This document shows, one piece after another, positions 16,517 to 24,380 of a stretch of 62,443 nt of DNA. The notes below the pieces were generated by a model, which worked only from the letters and a program-made list of their open reading frames with translations, ran no database searches and was not told the DNA's origin. The stretch is from UBA1876 sp964515395 (GTDB lineage Bacteria > Synergistota > Synergistia > Synergistales > Thermovirgaceae): positions 1 through 62,443 of the forward strand of contig CAZERC010000006.1 of assembly GCA_964515395.1 (NCBI GenBank), written 5' to 3'. Each line of letters starts with the position of its first letter. Within the stretch, counting starts at the first letter, position 1. The translations under genes and the position numbers were made by a program.

Positions 16517-18008
16517 AAATTTGTGTTTCTGGCTGACTGTCATTGTCGCCGCTTCTGTGATTGCCGGTGGTTTTCTTTTCTTCGGCCGTAAGCCTGTTAC
16601 GGAGACCGTCACGGAGGCTTTGCCCCTCGTGAGTGAAGGTGTCCCCCATGCCTTGCTGACGGTTCAGGGGAACCGGATCAAGACCAGGCTTCCCGAAACG
16701 CTGGCCGAGGAAGCTTCCCCCCGGGCCAGACCCTATGTTCACCTGATGGAGGGAATGATACTGCCGTTGGCCGGGCTTTCGGAGGAGGCGGCACTCCTTG
16801 CCACCTGGGCCGAACAGGGAAACAGGGCCGATTTGTACGGTGTATTCCGTTTTTCAAGGGAGAACGTATCGATGCTCTCCTCGGGGAAAATTCCCGATGA
16901 ATGGAAGGAGGTTCTTCCCGAAGCCTCGGTGGAAAGAGCCGGTAAAAAGGGCCGGTATCGCCTGGTAACAGCTGCCGACGCGCCCGCAATGTATCTGGAG
17001 ACGGTGGATCGACTGGTGTTGCTCTCCTTGTACGAAAGCGGTCTCGAAAGGATGCGTGAGGCTCTGAAAAACCCCGAGATGCGGGCGAAAGTTTTCTGGA
17101 CGTTGGAAACGGACTGGCCGGGGCATATGTATCTGCATGATGGTGGCTCCCTTGCAGCATCTGCAGCGATGCAAGGACATGACGTCGGCAACGACCCAGT
17201 CAAAATAGAAATGGCCTGGCGACAAAAAACCGGGGAGGGGCTGCTCGCCTGGACGGTTTCCGGGTTGGAAGGCTGGATCCCTGATACAATCAGAAACAAC
17301 CTTTCGGGGTATGGCTGGTCCGAAAAACTGTTTGTTCCCGACCCGCTCATAGCGGCGACGGGTTTCAACCTGCCCCGGGGATTTTCAACGGCACGTGAAA
17401 TATCCGCGGAATTGCCTGAAGCGGCGGAAGCTCTTGGTGTAAGGACCGAACTGCTGGAAAAAGTTCTTGAGGGACCTCTCATCGTCGCCGTCGGCGGGCA
17501 GAGCCGGTTCCTCATGATGAACCTCCCGGGTTTCCTCGTCGAAATGCCCGACAGAGGCGCTCCGGGAATGGAACTTGTCGAACGGATATGGGACAGGAAC
17601 TGGATGCGTCTTTCCCTGACCCCGAAACCGCTGGAAGGATTCAAGGCGGGCGGGAGCCTGTCCGTTCCCCTGACCGTTGTCGGCGCAGCTTCGGAAGACC
17701 TGGCGGTCCTGGGAGCCATGGATGAATCAGGTCTGAAAAAGCGTGTTCCCCTGCGGGAAGCCGTCGATTTGCCCGAAAGCGCCCTCGGGTGGGTGTATGT
17801 GGACTTCCCGAAGGCGGCCGATGCCATGGAAAACATCGCCAGAGCCGGGTCACTGGCGCAAAGGGTCGGGCTTTCAGGAGGAGATGATCTGGAAAACATC
17901 GCCACTGCGGCCGAGGAACTCCGGAGGCTCGGAAAGCTCATGATTGTCATCGAAGATTACAAAAACGGCCGTATCAGTTGGGAACAACCCCCCCAGGCCG
18001 AAGAATAG
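16509..18008 (+). CDS. Exported or membrane-anchored hypothetical protein, 499 aa
   Basis: Not recognised. N-terminal signal-anchor (residues ~5-26, CFWLTVIVAASVIAGGFLFF) followed by a large extracytoplasmic region of mixed alpha/beta character, with no cysteine lipobox, no repeats and no obvious catalytic motif. A strong AAGGAGG lies 7 bases before ATG 16509. It pairs with the small membrane protein upstream and is followed 51 bases later by tyrS. Organisation resembles DUF3352-like envelope proteins, but that is only an impression. Confidence 0.75.
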   Translation: MRKNLCFWLTVIVAASVIAGGFLFFGRKPVTETVTEALPLVSEGVPHALLTVQGNRIKTRLPETLAEEASPRARPYVHLMEGMILPLAGLSEEAALLATWAEQGNRADLYGVFRFSRENVSMLSSGKIPDEWKEVLPEASVERAGKKGRYRLVTAADAPAMYLETVDRLVLLSLYESGLERMREALKNPEMRAKVFWTLETDWPGHMYLHDGGSLAASAAMQGHDVGNDPVKIEMAWRQKTGEGLLAWTVSGLEGWIPDTIRNNLSGYGWSEKLFVPDPLIAATGFNLPRGFSTAREISAELPEAAEALGVRTELLEKVLEGPLIVAVGGQSRFLMMNLPGFLVEMPDRGAPGMELVERIWDRNWMRLSLTPKPLEGFKAGGSLSVPLTVVGAASEDLAVLGAMDESGLKKRVPLREAVDLPESALGWVYVDFPKAADAMENIARAGSLAQRVGLSGGDDLENIATAAEELRRLGKLMIVIEDYKNGRISWEQPPQAEE

Positions 18009-18059
18009 GCGAAGGCCTGGACTTCAATAAATTTTCAGCAATGCGGGGAGGAACGTGAA

Positions 18060-19343
18060 ATGCCTGAAAACGCCCTTACCATTCTCGAGGAAAGAGGCTG
18101 CGTCGAATGGTGCAGCAGCCCTGTTGAATTGGCGGCGGTGTTCGAAGAGGAAATGGTCACCGGATACGTCGGTTTCGATCCAACGGCGGACAGCCTTCAC
18201 GTGGGACACCTCATCCCGATCATGGGGCTCTCCTGGATGCAGCGACTCGGTCACAGGCCGATTGCAATCGCGGGCTGCGGAACGGGCCTCATAGGGGATC
18301 CTTCGGGAAAAAGCAAGGAACGGAACCTGTTGACCCTTGAACAGGTCGAGAAGAACATGGAAACCGTGAAAGAACAGTTCAGGCAGTTTCTCGATTTCGA
18401 CTGCGGAGCCAATTCGGCAATGATCATCAACAACTATGATTGGCTTGGCAAGCTGTCGTTCATCGATTTTCTGAGGGATACGGGAAAGCATTTTTCGGTG
18501 AATTACATGATCGGTCGTGAATACGTCCGAAGCCGGCTCGAGGATCCGGAAAAATCCATCTCCTACACGGAGTTTTCCTACATGCTCATGCAGGCCTACG
18601 ATTTCTATCATCTGTTCAAGGAAATCGGCTGTAAGTTGCAGATGGGCGGCAACGACCAGCAGGGGAACATCATCGCCGGCATCGACCTCATCAGGAAAAA
18701 GACCGGGGGCCAGGCCTTCGGCGTCACCTATCCGCTGCTTTTGACAGCCACGGGGCAAAAGTTCGGCAAGACCGAAGAGGGGACGGTTTGGCTTTCTCCG
18801 GAAAAAACGTCTCCATACAAGTTCTATCAGTTCTGGATCAATGCCGATGACAGGGATGTTGAGAAGTTCCTGAAGCTTTTCACCTTCCATCCCCTGCCTG
18901 ATATCGCTTCCCTTGTCGAAAGGCACCAAAAGGCGCCTGCCGGGCGGGAAGCCCAAAGGGTGCTTGCCTGGGAGGTGACTTCGGCGGTACACGGGATCAA
19001 GGCGGCGACCAGGGCAAAAAGGGCAAGCGAAATCCTTTTTGGAGGCGTTTTCGACCCCTCTGAACTGGATAGCGAGATGCTCCCGGTTTTGCGGGAGGAA
19101 GTACCCTCGGGACGTATGGACGGTGATCCCGAAAACGTTGTGGAAGCCCTGGTGGGAAGCGGAGCCTGTAAAAGCAAGGGTGAAGCGCGCCGGCTGATAC
19201 GCGGAGGGGGCGTGATGCTGAACGGCAGGAAAGTTGAATCCGAAGATGCTTCGCTGGGGGCCGAGGACTTTCTCGAAGACAGGTTCCTTTTCTTCAGGCT
19301 TGGGAAAAAACGCTTCCACATAGCGGAAAGACCCCGTTCCTGA
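18060..19343 (+). CDS. tyrS: Tyrosine--tRNA ligase
   Basis: A 427-aa class I synthetase. HIGH-type motif HVGH at 47-50 (GFDPTADSLHVGHLIPIMGL), the tyrosine pocket YMLMQAYD and QMGGNDQQGNI, the KMSKS-equivalent KFGKTEEG, and a C-terminal S4 RNA-binding domain (SKGEARRLIRGGGVMLNGRK). Length is normal. GGGGAGG precedes the start. There is no T-box in front of it. Confidence 0.98.
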   Translation: MPENALTILEERGCVEWCSSPVELAAVFEEEMVTGYVGFDPTADSLHVGHLIPIMGLSWMQRLGHRPIAIAGCGTGLIGDPSGKSKERNLLTLEQVEKNMETVKEQFRQFLDFDCGANSAMIINNYDWLGKLSFIDFLRDTGKHFSVNYMIGREYVRSRLEDPEKSISYTEFSYMLMQAYDFYHLFKEIGCKLQMGGNDQQGNIIAGIDLIRKKTGGQAFGVTYPLLLTATGQKFGKTEEGTVWLSPEKTSPYKFYQFWINADDRDVEKFLKLFTFHPLPDIASLVERHQKAPAGREAQRVLAWEVTSAVHGIKAATRAKRASEILFGGVFDPSELDSEMLPVLREEVPSGRMDGDPENVVEALVGSGACKSKGEARRLIRGGGVMLNGRKVESEDASLGAEDFLEDRFLFFRLGKKRFHIAERPRS

Positions 19344-19439
19344 ACTGACGGGTCGAAAGACATCGCAACCGGCATGATGCATGAAAGGCGGTGATTCGCT
19401 CTGGCATGGCAATGCAGGGTTCTTGAAGGCCTCCGGCGG

Positions 19440-20249
19440 ATGCTTGCTCCAGGAATCCGTGCCGGGGCCGTGGCGGGCGTGCTTTCCGTTCTTCTTGCGG
19501 CATACGGCCCCCGAAGGAAAGTGGCTCTCGGGAATATGGCCGTGGCGTTCCCCACATGGAGTCCGTCACGGCGGAAAAAGACATTGCGTCAGACGTATCG
19601 GCATTTCGCCTGGATATTAGTGGAATACCTCACCGCGATGAATGAGCCGTCTTCGGTTCTCGAATGGTTTGTGGAAACCGAGGGCAAGCATTACCTTGAC
19701 GAGGCTGCGGAGAAAAAGCAGGGAGCTGTCCTGCTGTTCGGTCATTTTGGCAATTGGGAACTCCTGGGGGGCTGGCTGGCCTTTTCAGGCTATCCCATCG
19801 ATGCCGTCATCCGCGAGCCCGATGACCCCGAATTGCGGAATCTGATGCAATCTTACCGGCATACCATGGGCATGGGGACCATCGGCAAGAAATCATTGCG
19901 TGAACCCCTGAAACGGTTGAAACAGGGACGATTCGTTGGAATAGCCGGAGACCAGCACTGGGGCGACATGGGAATTGAAGTCCCTTTTTTCGACCGCCCC
20001 TGCAGTACGGCTTCGGGGCCTGCAGCCTACGCGCTGCTTTCCGGGGCACCGCTCATTCCCATAGCGGCGTATCGGCTTGGCCCATTTCGATACCGGTTCG
20101 AAGCGCAAAAGCCCGTCGATGTTCCCGCGTCCGGCTCCCGGGACGACAAAATCCGGGGAATGACCATGGAATCAAACAAGGCCCTGGAAAGAATGATACG
20201 CCGGGCACCCGAGCAATGGCTCTGGATGCACCGGCGATGGAGAGAGTAG
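19440..20249 (+). CDS. Lipid A biosynthesis (LpxL/HtrB-like) acyltransferase
   Basis: The ORF from ATG 19440 gives 269 aa, short of the ~300 usual for late lipid A acyltransferases. The catalytic HxxxxE is H102/E107 in FGHFGNWELL; further conserved blocks are the RPRKVALGNMAVAFP-like N-terminus, AGDQHWGD and APEQWLWMHRRW. In-frame codons upstream read ALAWQCRVLEGLRR, which looks like the missing N-terminus, so translation may start at a non-ATG codon near 19401 behind AAGGCGGTGAT. Indicates an LPS-bearing outer membrane. Confidence 0.85.
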   Translation: MLAPGIRAGAVAGVLSVLLAAYGPRRKVALGNMAVAFPTWSPSRRKKTLRQTYRHFAWILVEYLTAMNEPSSVLEWFVETEGKHYLDEAAEKKQGAVLLFGHFGNWELLGGWLAFSGYPIDAVIREPDDPELRNLMQSYRHTMGMGTIGKKSLREPLKRLKQGRFVGIAGDQHWGDMGIEVPFFDRPCSTASGPAAYALLSGAPLIPIAAYRLGPFRYRFEAQKPVDVPASGSRDDKIRGMTMESNKALERMIRRAPEQWLWMHRRWRE

Positions 20250-20253
20250 CGGG

Positions 20254-20439
20254 TTACTTTTCGGAAAAGAGTTTTCCCGCTGCCGCGTAGTTTTCCCTTG
20301 CCGTTTCCGACAGGATAATCCTCACCTGCTCGGGTTTCACGTCGAGACTCTCGCAGACGGCCTGAGTGACCTTTTCCACGAGTTTCTTCTTTTTCTCCTT
20401 GTCACGTCCTTCCAAGAGGTGAATCTGGAGAATAGGCAT
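20254..20439 (-). CDS. 4-oxalocrotonate tautomerase family enzyme
   Basis: A 61-aa tautomerase. The catalytic Pro follows the initiator Met (MPILQIHLLEGR) and the family Arg residues are present (R12, R40, and the ETARENYAAAG segment). Length matches 4-OT monomers, which form hexamers. It is separated from mnmE by 40 bases on the same strand. Substrate unknown; no aromatic catabolism genes are nearby, so a general keto-enol tautomerase role is likely. Confidence 0.85.
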   Translation of the reverse strand: MPILQIHLLEGRDKEKKKKLVEKVTQAVCESLDVKPEQVRIILSETARENYAAAGKLFSEK

Positions 20440-20479
20440 TCTTTCACATCCTTTTTGCGTGGTTTCGGCACCGCTCAAG

Positions 20480-21847
20480 CTACTTGCCGATGCAAAAGTT
20501 GCTGAAAACGGCATCGAGCAGGGAATCATCGGCAGCGATACCGAGGATCCGTTCCAGGTTTTTTCGTGCATCTGAAAGTCCCGAGGCAGCGGCATCCTCG
20601 CCGAGTGAGCCCTCCAGCGCATGGGCGGAATGGGCCAGAGCCTGCCTGGCAAGGTGAAGTTCCTCGAGCTGTCGGGCCGTGGTGTTCAGCCCTTCATCGA
20701 GGGTTCCGCTGCCGGCAAAAAGCGAGACCATGTCGTCCTTGAGTTCTTCCACGCCTGTTCCCGTTTCGGCGGAGATGATCCTGACCGTGCTGTCAGGCAG
20801 CAGGGAGAGGACATCATCTTTTGTGACCGTCAACGGAAGGTCCGCCTTGTTGATTGCGACAATATGGGGCTTGTCGGCGAGGTGGGAGGCGATTTCCCTG
20901 TCTTCGTCACGAAGGGGTTCGTTCCCGTCGATAACCCAGACCCTCACATCGGCTTCCCTGAGAGCGGTGTGAGCACGTTCCACGCCGATGGCTTCCACTT
21001 CGTCTGAAGGACGGCGGATTCCTGCGGTATCGACAAGGCGAAGAGGAACTCCCTTGTGGGTGAGGACTTCTTCGATAAGATCCCTTGTCGTTCCGGGAAT
21101 CGACGTGACAATGGCCCTGGCTTCCGTGAGGAAAGCGTTCAGCAGGGAGGATTTTCCGACATTGGGACGGCCGACAAGGGCGACACGGATCCCCTCCCGG
21201 AGAAGATTGCCGCTTTTGGCACGGGCGATGAGATTTGAAAGGTCAAGGCTGATTTCCTCAAGCATGTCCATGGCCCGGGCGGTCGCAAGAGGAGGGATGT
21301 CCTCTTCGGGGAAATCGAGGCCGGCCTCGATGAGAATGCTCAGGTTCATGAGCTTGTCATAGACTTCTTTCACCCGGTTCGAAAACTCTCCGGAAAGGCT
21401 TCTTGTCGCCGCCTTGAGGGCTTCTGCACTTCGGGCCCGAATAATGCCGATGACTGATTCCGCCTGAGCAAGGTCGATACGCCCGTTCAAAAAGGCCCGC
21501 CTGGTGAATTCTCCCGGTTCGGCCATCCTGGCGCCTGCCGAAAGGACCTCTTCCAGACACCTTTTTGCAACCAGGGACCCTCCGTGACAATGGATTTCTG
21601 TGACTTCCTCTCCCGTGTAACTTCGGGGTGCCTGGAACCAGACAACAAGGGCTTCGTCGATGGCTTCTCCGTTGGCATCGACGATACGACCGTAATTCAT
21701 GTGCCTCGGGGGTGCCTCCGACAGGGGGCGTCCGCTTCGGAAAATCCCGTTCACGAGATCCCGGGAACCTGTTCCCGAAACCTTGACGACACCGATTCCG
21801 GCTTCGCCCCAGGCTGTTGCGACTGCGGCAATGATGTCCGTTTCCAT
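20480..21847 (-). CDS. mnmE: tRNA modification GTPase MnmE
   Basis: A 455-aa GTPase that with MnmG modifies U34 of tRNAs. N-terminal folate-binding domain (GIGVVKVSGTGSR, CHGGSLVAKRCLEEVL, AEPGEFTRRAFLNGRIDLAQ), G domain with GRPNVGKSS, DTAGIR and NKAD motifs, and the invariant C-terminal CIGK whose Cys takes part in the reaction. Complete and of normal length. mnmG is not in the window. Confidence 0.98.
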   Translation of the reverse strand: METDIIAAVATAWGEAGIGVVKVSGTGSRDLVNGIFRSGRPLSEAPPRHMNYGRIVDANGEAIDEALVVWFQAPRSYTGEEVTEIHCHGGSLVAKRCLEEVLSAGARMAEPGEFTRRAFLNGRIDLAQAESVIGIIRARSAEALKAATRSLSGEFSNRVKEVYDKLMNLSILIEAGLDFPEEDIPPLATARAMDMLEEISLDLSNLIARAKSGNLLREGIRVALVGRPNVGKSSLLNAFLTEARAIVTSIPGTTRDLIEEVLTHKGVPLRLVDTAGIRRPSDEVEAIGVERAHTALREADVRVWVIDGNEPLRDEDREIASHLADKPHIVAINKADLPLTVTKDDVLSLLPDSTVRIISAETGTGVEELKDDMVSLFAGSGTLDEGLNTTARQLEELHLARQALAHSAHALEGSLGEDAAASGLSDARKNLERILGIAADDSLLDAVFSNFCIGK

Positions 21848-21916
21848 TTCAGACCTCCCGGCTGCTGTTTTTTCAACAGCCCCTGCAAAAGGATGGTTTC
21901 CTTGACAAGCACGGGA

Positions 21917-21961
21917 TGAAGAGAAAAGCGGGAGAACCGCCGGTACGGATTCTCCCGCTTT
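21917..21961 (-). terminator. Intrinsic terminator of the aminotransferase gene
   Basis: On the minus strand AAAGCGGGAGAA pairs perfectly with TTCTCCCGCTTT around a 13-base loop, followed by TCTCTTC. It lies between the aminotransferase stop and mnmE, and so separates the two transcription units at least partly. Confidence 0.8.
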
Positions 21962-21997
21962 CTCCCGTCCTGTGCAAGGTTTTCGAAAACAGTCCGG

Positions 21998-23203
21998 TTA
22001 CGTCAGTTCCCGGATGGCGTCGCCAAGCCTGGATATCCCTTCTTCCGTTTGTTCGGGCGACGCAAAGGTGAAACACATCCTGAAATTGTGTGCTCCGCCT
22101 CCATTCGGGTAGAAGGGCTCGCCAAGTACGAAGGCGACTTTCTTTTCTATGGCCTTGTCGAAAAGCTCCTTGGCCTGGATGTTCGGTGTTTCAAGCCAGT
22201 AGAAGAACCCGCCCTTGGGCGTCTGGTACCTGACCTGATCCTGCGGAAGATAGGTCCTGAAAGCTTCTTCCATGGCGTCCCGTTTCTTTCGGTAATGATC
22301 GACAATCTTGGGAAGGGAGGCGTCAAGATGTCCGAGCCTGCAGTATTCGTAGACCATGGCCTGCGCCACGACGCTGGAGCAGACATCGACACCCTGTTTG
22401 AAGACGGCCATTTTCCTGATGAGTCCGGAGTCTCCGACGCACCAGGCGACACGGGTTCCGGGCGCGAGTATCTTGGAGAAACTGCAGGCGAAAAGCACCC
22501 GGCCGGTGGTATCCATGGAGTAAATCGTCGGCGGATCCTCTCCGTCGAACCTGACATATCCGTAGGGGTCGTCTTCGAGGATGACGAGATTGTGCTCCTC
22601 GGCGATTTCGAGGAGCTTTTTCCTGCGTTCCACCGAAAGATCGCAGCCCAGGGGATTGTGGAAATTGACAATGGTGTAGATAAACTTGACCTTTTTCCCC
22701 TGTTTGTTGGCCTTTTCGATGATTTCCGGCAGAAGTTCGACCTTCATGCCGTTCTCGTCGCAGGGGACAGTCAAAAATTCCGCTCCATGATTGTACATGG
22801 TAAGGGTTGCACCGACGAATGTGGGTTCCTCGCAAATGATGCAATCACCCTTGTCGATGAGAGCCCAGCACAAGAGATCCACGATCTGTGTCGAGCCTGT
22901 GGTGATGAGCATTTCCTTCGGATCAGGAGTGCGGCCCATGCGGGGAGCCGTCCATTCGCAGAGGAATTCCTTCAGTGGCTGGTATCCTTCTGTGGTGCCG
23001 TACTGGAGGACATCCTTGCCTTCCCGATCGAAAATGCCCGCTGCCTCCTTGAATTGACTGACCGGGAAAATTTCAGGGTCCGGCATGCCGCCGGCGAAGC
23101 TGATCATCCCCGGCTGTCGGATGACATGAAGCATTTCACGAATGGGTGAAGGCTTCATGTTGCGGGTTGCCTCACTATACAGGGGCTCCAGGAACGAACT
23201 CAT
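21998..23203 (-). CDS. Aminotransferase class I/II (2-aminoadipate/LysN-like)
   Basis: A 401-aa PLP enzyme of the fold type I subgroup near LysN and 2-aminoadipate/aromatic transaminases. PLP lysine is in ACSFSKILAPGTRVAW; the aldimine-pocket Asp is in LEDDPYGYVRF and the C-terminal Arg in NFRMCFTFA. The usual NPTG loop reads NPLG here. ATG 23203 is 9 bases after GGAGG. Ends at a strong terminator. In an amino-acid fermenter this likely transaminates with 2-oxoglutarate, but specificity is not predictable. Confidence 0.9.
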   Translation of the reverse strand: MSSFLEPLYSEATRNMKPSPIREMLHVIRQPGMISFAGGMPDPEIFPVSQFKEAAGIFDREGKDVLQYGTTEGYQPLKEFLCEWTAPRMGRTPDPKEMLITTGSTQIVDLLCWALIDKGDCIICEEPTFVGATLTMYNHGAEFLTVPCDENGMKVELLPEIIEKANKQGKKVKFIYTIVNFHNPLGCDLSVERRKKLLEIAEEHNLVILEDDPYGYVRFDGEDPPTIYSMDTTGRVLFACSFSKILAPGTRVAWCVGDSGLIRKMAVFKQGVDVCSSVVAQAMVYEYCRLGHLDASLPKIVDHYRKKRDAMEEAFRTYLPQDQVRYQTPKGGFFYWLETPNIQAKELFDKAIEKKVAFVLGEPFYPNGGGAHNFRMCFTFASPEQTEEGISRLGDAIRELT

Positions 23204-23342
23204 AAATACATCCCTCCAAAGTGTGTTTCTCTGCTTTTCCTCTCCTCTGTATTGTTTCCTTAATACGGGCTTGTCGTGAGCAGAGTAATGGGCCCGCCTT
23301 TCTCCATGAGGCACCTTCGTGCGAGAGGAATTCTTCGCTGTT

Positions 23343-23981
23343 TCAATTCCTCGAAGCGGTGACAGCCTCGGTTTCCTTCCTGATGCGGATCAGGCGTCGT
23401 TCCGTCGGCGGATGGGAGTTGAATCCATTTGGAGAGGTCTTGAAACCGGCCTTTTTCATCCGCAACATGGAATTATAGAGGCCCCAGGGATCGTATCCGG
23501 CTTTTGTCGACAGTTTTATTCCATAGACGTCGGCTTCGATTTCCTGTTCACGACTGAAACCCGCTTCGGCAAGGGCCATGCCGACTCCGAAAGCACCACG
23601 GGCGAGGTCGCTCTCGTCTTTGACGGTCCTGTACAAAAGGTACCATAGAAGACTCCGGCCAACCATCTGGTTGAAATGACCGCTTTTAATATGGCCGATT
23701 TCATGGGCGAGGACTCCGGCGAGCTCGCTTCGGGTCTTCAAAGTGTCCAGGAGCCCGGTGGTGGCATGAACGGAATAGGTGTTGCCCTGGAAGGAGACCC
23801 AGGCGTTCGGTGCCTTTTCTTTTTCAATGTGGACGGCCCCTGCATTGGAAAGGCCTGCTGCGGATGTCAGTTTTGCCCAGACCTGGGGAACGGTGGAATT
23901 GTCGAGTCCCGCTTCCGCTGAAGCCACGGAAAAGACGAGCAGGCAGGCCAGCACTGTCAAAAGAGCCTTGGTTTTTTTCAC
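23343..23981 (-). CDS. Secreted M48-family metalloprotease, short form
   Basis: A 212-aa zinc peptidase with an N-terminal signal sequence (KKTKALLTVLACLLVFSVASA) and HEIGH at 93-97, third ligand Glu in EIEADVYGIKL, and the HPPTERRLIRI tail typical of periplasmic BepA/LoiP-like M48 enzymes. No membrane helices beyond the signal and no TPR, so it resembles LoiP-type outer-membrane quality-control proteases. GTG start with GGGGGG 8 bases before; the in-frame ATG 23 codons upstream lacks a site. Confidence 0.88.
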   Translation of the reverse strand: MKKTKALLTVLACLLVFSVASAEAGLDNSTVPQVWAKLTSAAGLSNAGAVHIEKEKAPNAWVSFQGNTYSVHATTGLLDTLKTRSELAGVLAHEIGHIKSGHFNQMVGRSLLWYLLYRTVKDESDLARGAFGVGMALAEAGFSREQEIEADVYGIKLSTKAGYDPWGLYNSMLRMKKAGFKTSPNGFNSHPPTERRLIRIRKETEAVTASRN

Positions 23982-24104
23982 GGGGTTCACCCCCCCTATA
24001 TGATTCTCTGACTCACGTCTATAGTATAGCAATTTGTGGTTTTTCGGCATCCGCCGAACTCCCGGTTTTTACCTTTTTCGGTAAATCGAGGCCCTTTTTC
24101 ATCC

Positions 24105-24133
24105 TTGACCAGGGCAAACATCCGTGGTATACA
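24105..24133 (+). promoter_or_regulatory. Sigma-70 promoter of the serine operon
   Basis: TTGACC (-35), exactly 17 bases, TATACA (-10), giving a predicted transcript start near 24140. It faces the leader ORF, the terminator and then the aminotransferase gene. Confidence 0.7.
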
Positions 24134-24167
24134 TAGCGCAACGTTTTTTGAAGGGTGGCGCTCAAGG

Positions 24168-24293
24168 ATGTTCACGAGGCACAACGCCGTTGTTTTTGCG
24201 GGTGGACTGTCCGGCTCCGGATCCAGCTCTTGCGGTTTTTCAGCAAGGGTCTGCACTGATATGGAGTCCGGCTTCGATGAACATCTGACGTAA
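24168..24293 (+). CDS. Ser/Gly/Cys-rich leader peptide of the serine operon
   Basis: A 41-codon ORF about 28 bases from the predicted transcript start. Codons 12-25 read GGLSGSGSSSCGFS: six Ser, five Gly and one Cys in fourteen, using UCC, AGC, UCU and UCA serine codons. Two more Cys/Ser codons follow at 29 and 34. It stops at TAA 24291, 30 bases before an intrinsic terminator. AAGGG lies 12 bases upstream of ATG, rather far. The codon content matches the products of the operon behind it (serine, and its derivatives glycine and cysteine), as in classical attenuation leaders. No translation evidence exists beyond sequence. Confidence 0.65.
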   Translation: MFTRHNAVVFAGGLSGSGSSSCGFSARVCTDMESGFDEHLT

Positions 24294-24323
24294 CCCGCAG
24301 TCAGCCTTGAACCAGAAAAATCC

Positions 24324-24362
24324 CGAGGGGACCGGACTTGTTCCGGTCCCCTCGATTTTTTT
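24324..24362 (+). terminator. Attenuator terminator before the serine operon
   Basis: CGAGGGGACCGGA pairs perfectly (13 bp) with TCCGGTCCCCTCG, loop CTTGT, followed by seven T. It ends 18 bases before the ATG of the aminotransferase gene, whose ribosome site follows at once, so it must be read through for expression. An AAAAAT stretch on the 5' side makes it potentially bidirectional. Confidence 0.9.
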
Positions 24363-24380
24363 GAAAGGGGGTTTCATTGT

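Larger units (their letters stand above)
24140..24362 (+). promoter_or_regulatory. Putative ribosome-mediated transcription attenuator
   Basis: Visible pairings: 24167-24180 with 24271-24285 (14 pairs, one bulged A, covering the leader start codon); 24204-24208 with 24265-24269; 24227-24233 with 24243-24249; 24181-24185 with 24189-24193. The strand AGTCCGG (24265-24271) can instead pair with CCGGACT (24332-24338), which is the 5' arm and loop of the terminator. A ribosome stalled on the Ser codons (24210-24242) would cover the first partner and free AGTCCGG for antitermination; rapid translation would leave the terminator to form. The mechanism is inference; the complementarity is seen directly. 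Confidence 0.6.

Noticed and set aside
24111..24119. AGGGCAAAC resembling the start of a c-di-GMP (GEMM) riboswitch
   Set aside because: It lies between the -35 and -10 of a good promoter, so it would not be transcribed, and the remaining GEMM core is absent.
24151..24158. AAGGGTGG resembling the T-box sequence before the serine operon
   Set aside because: A T-box antiterminator lies directly before the terminator; here it is 170 bases upstream and lacks the NACCGCG continuation. It more likely serves as the leader ribosome site.
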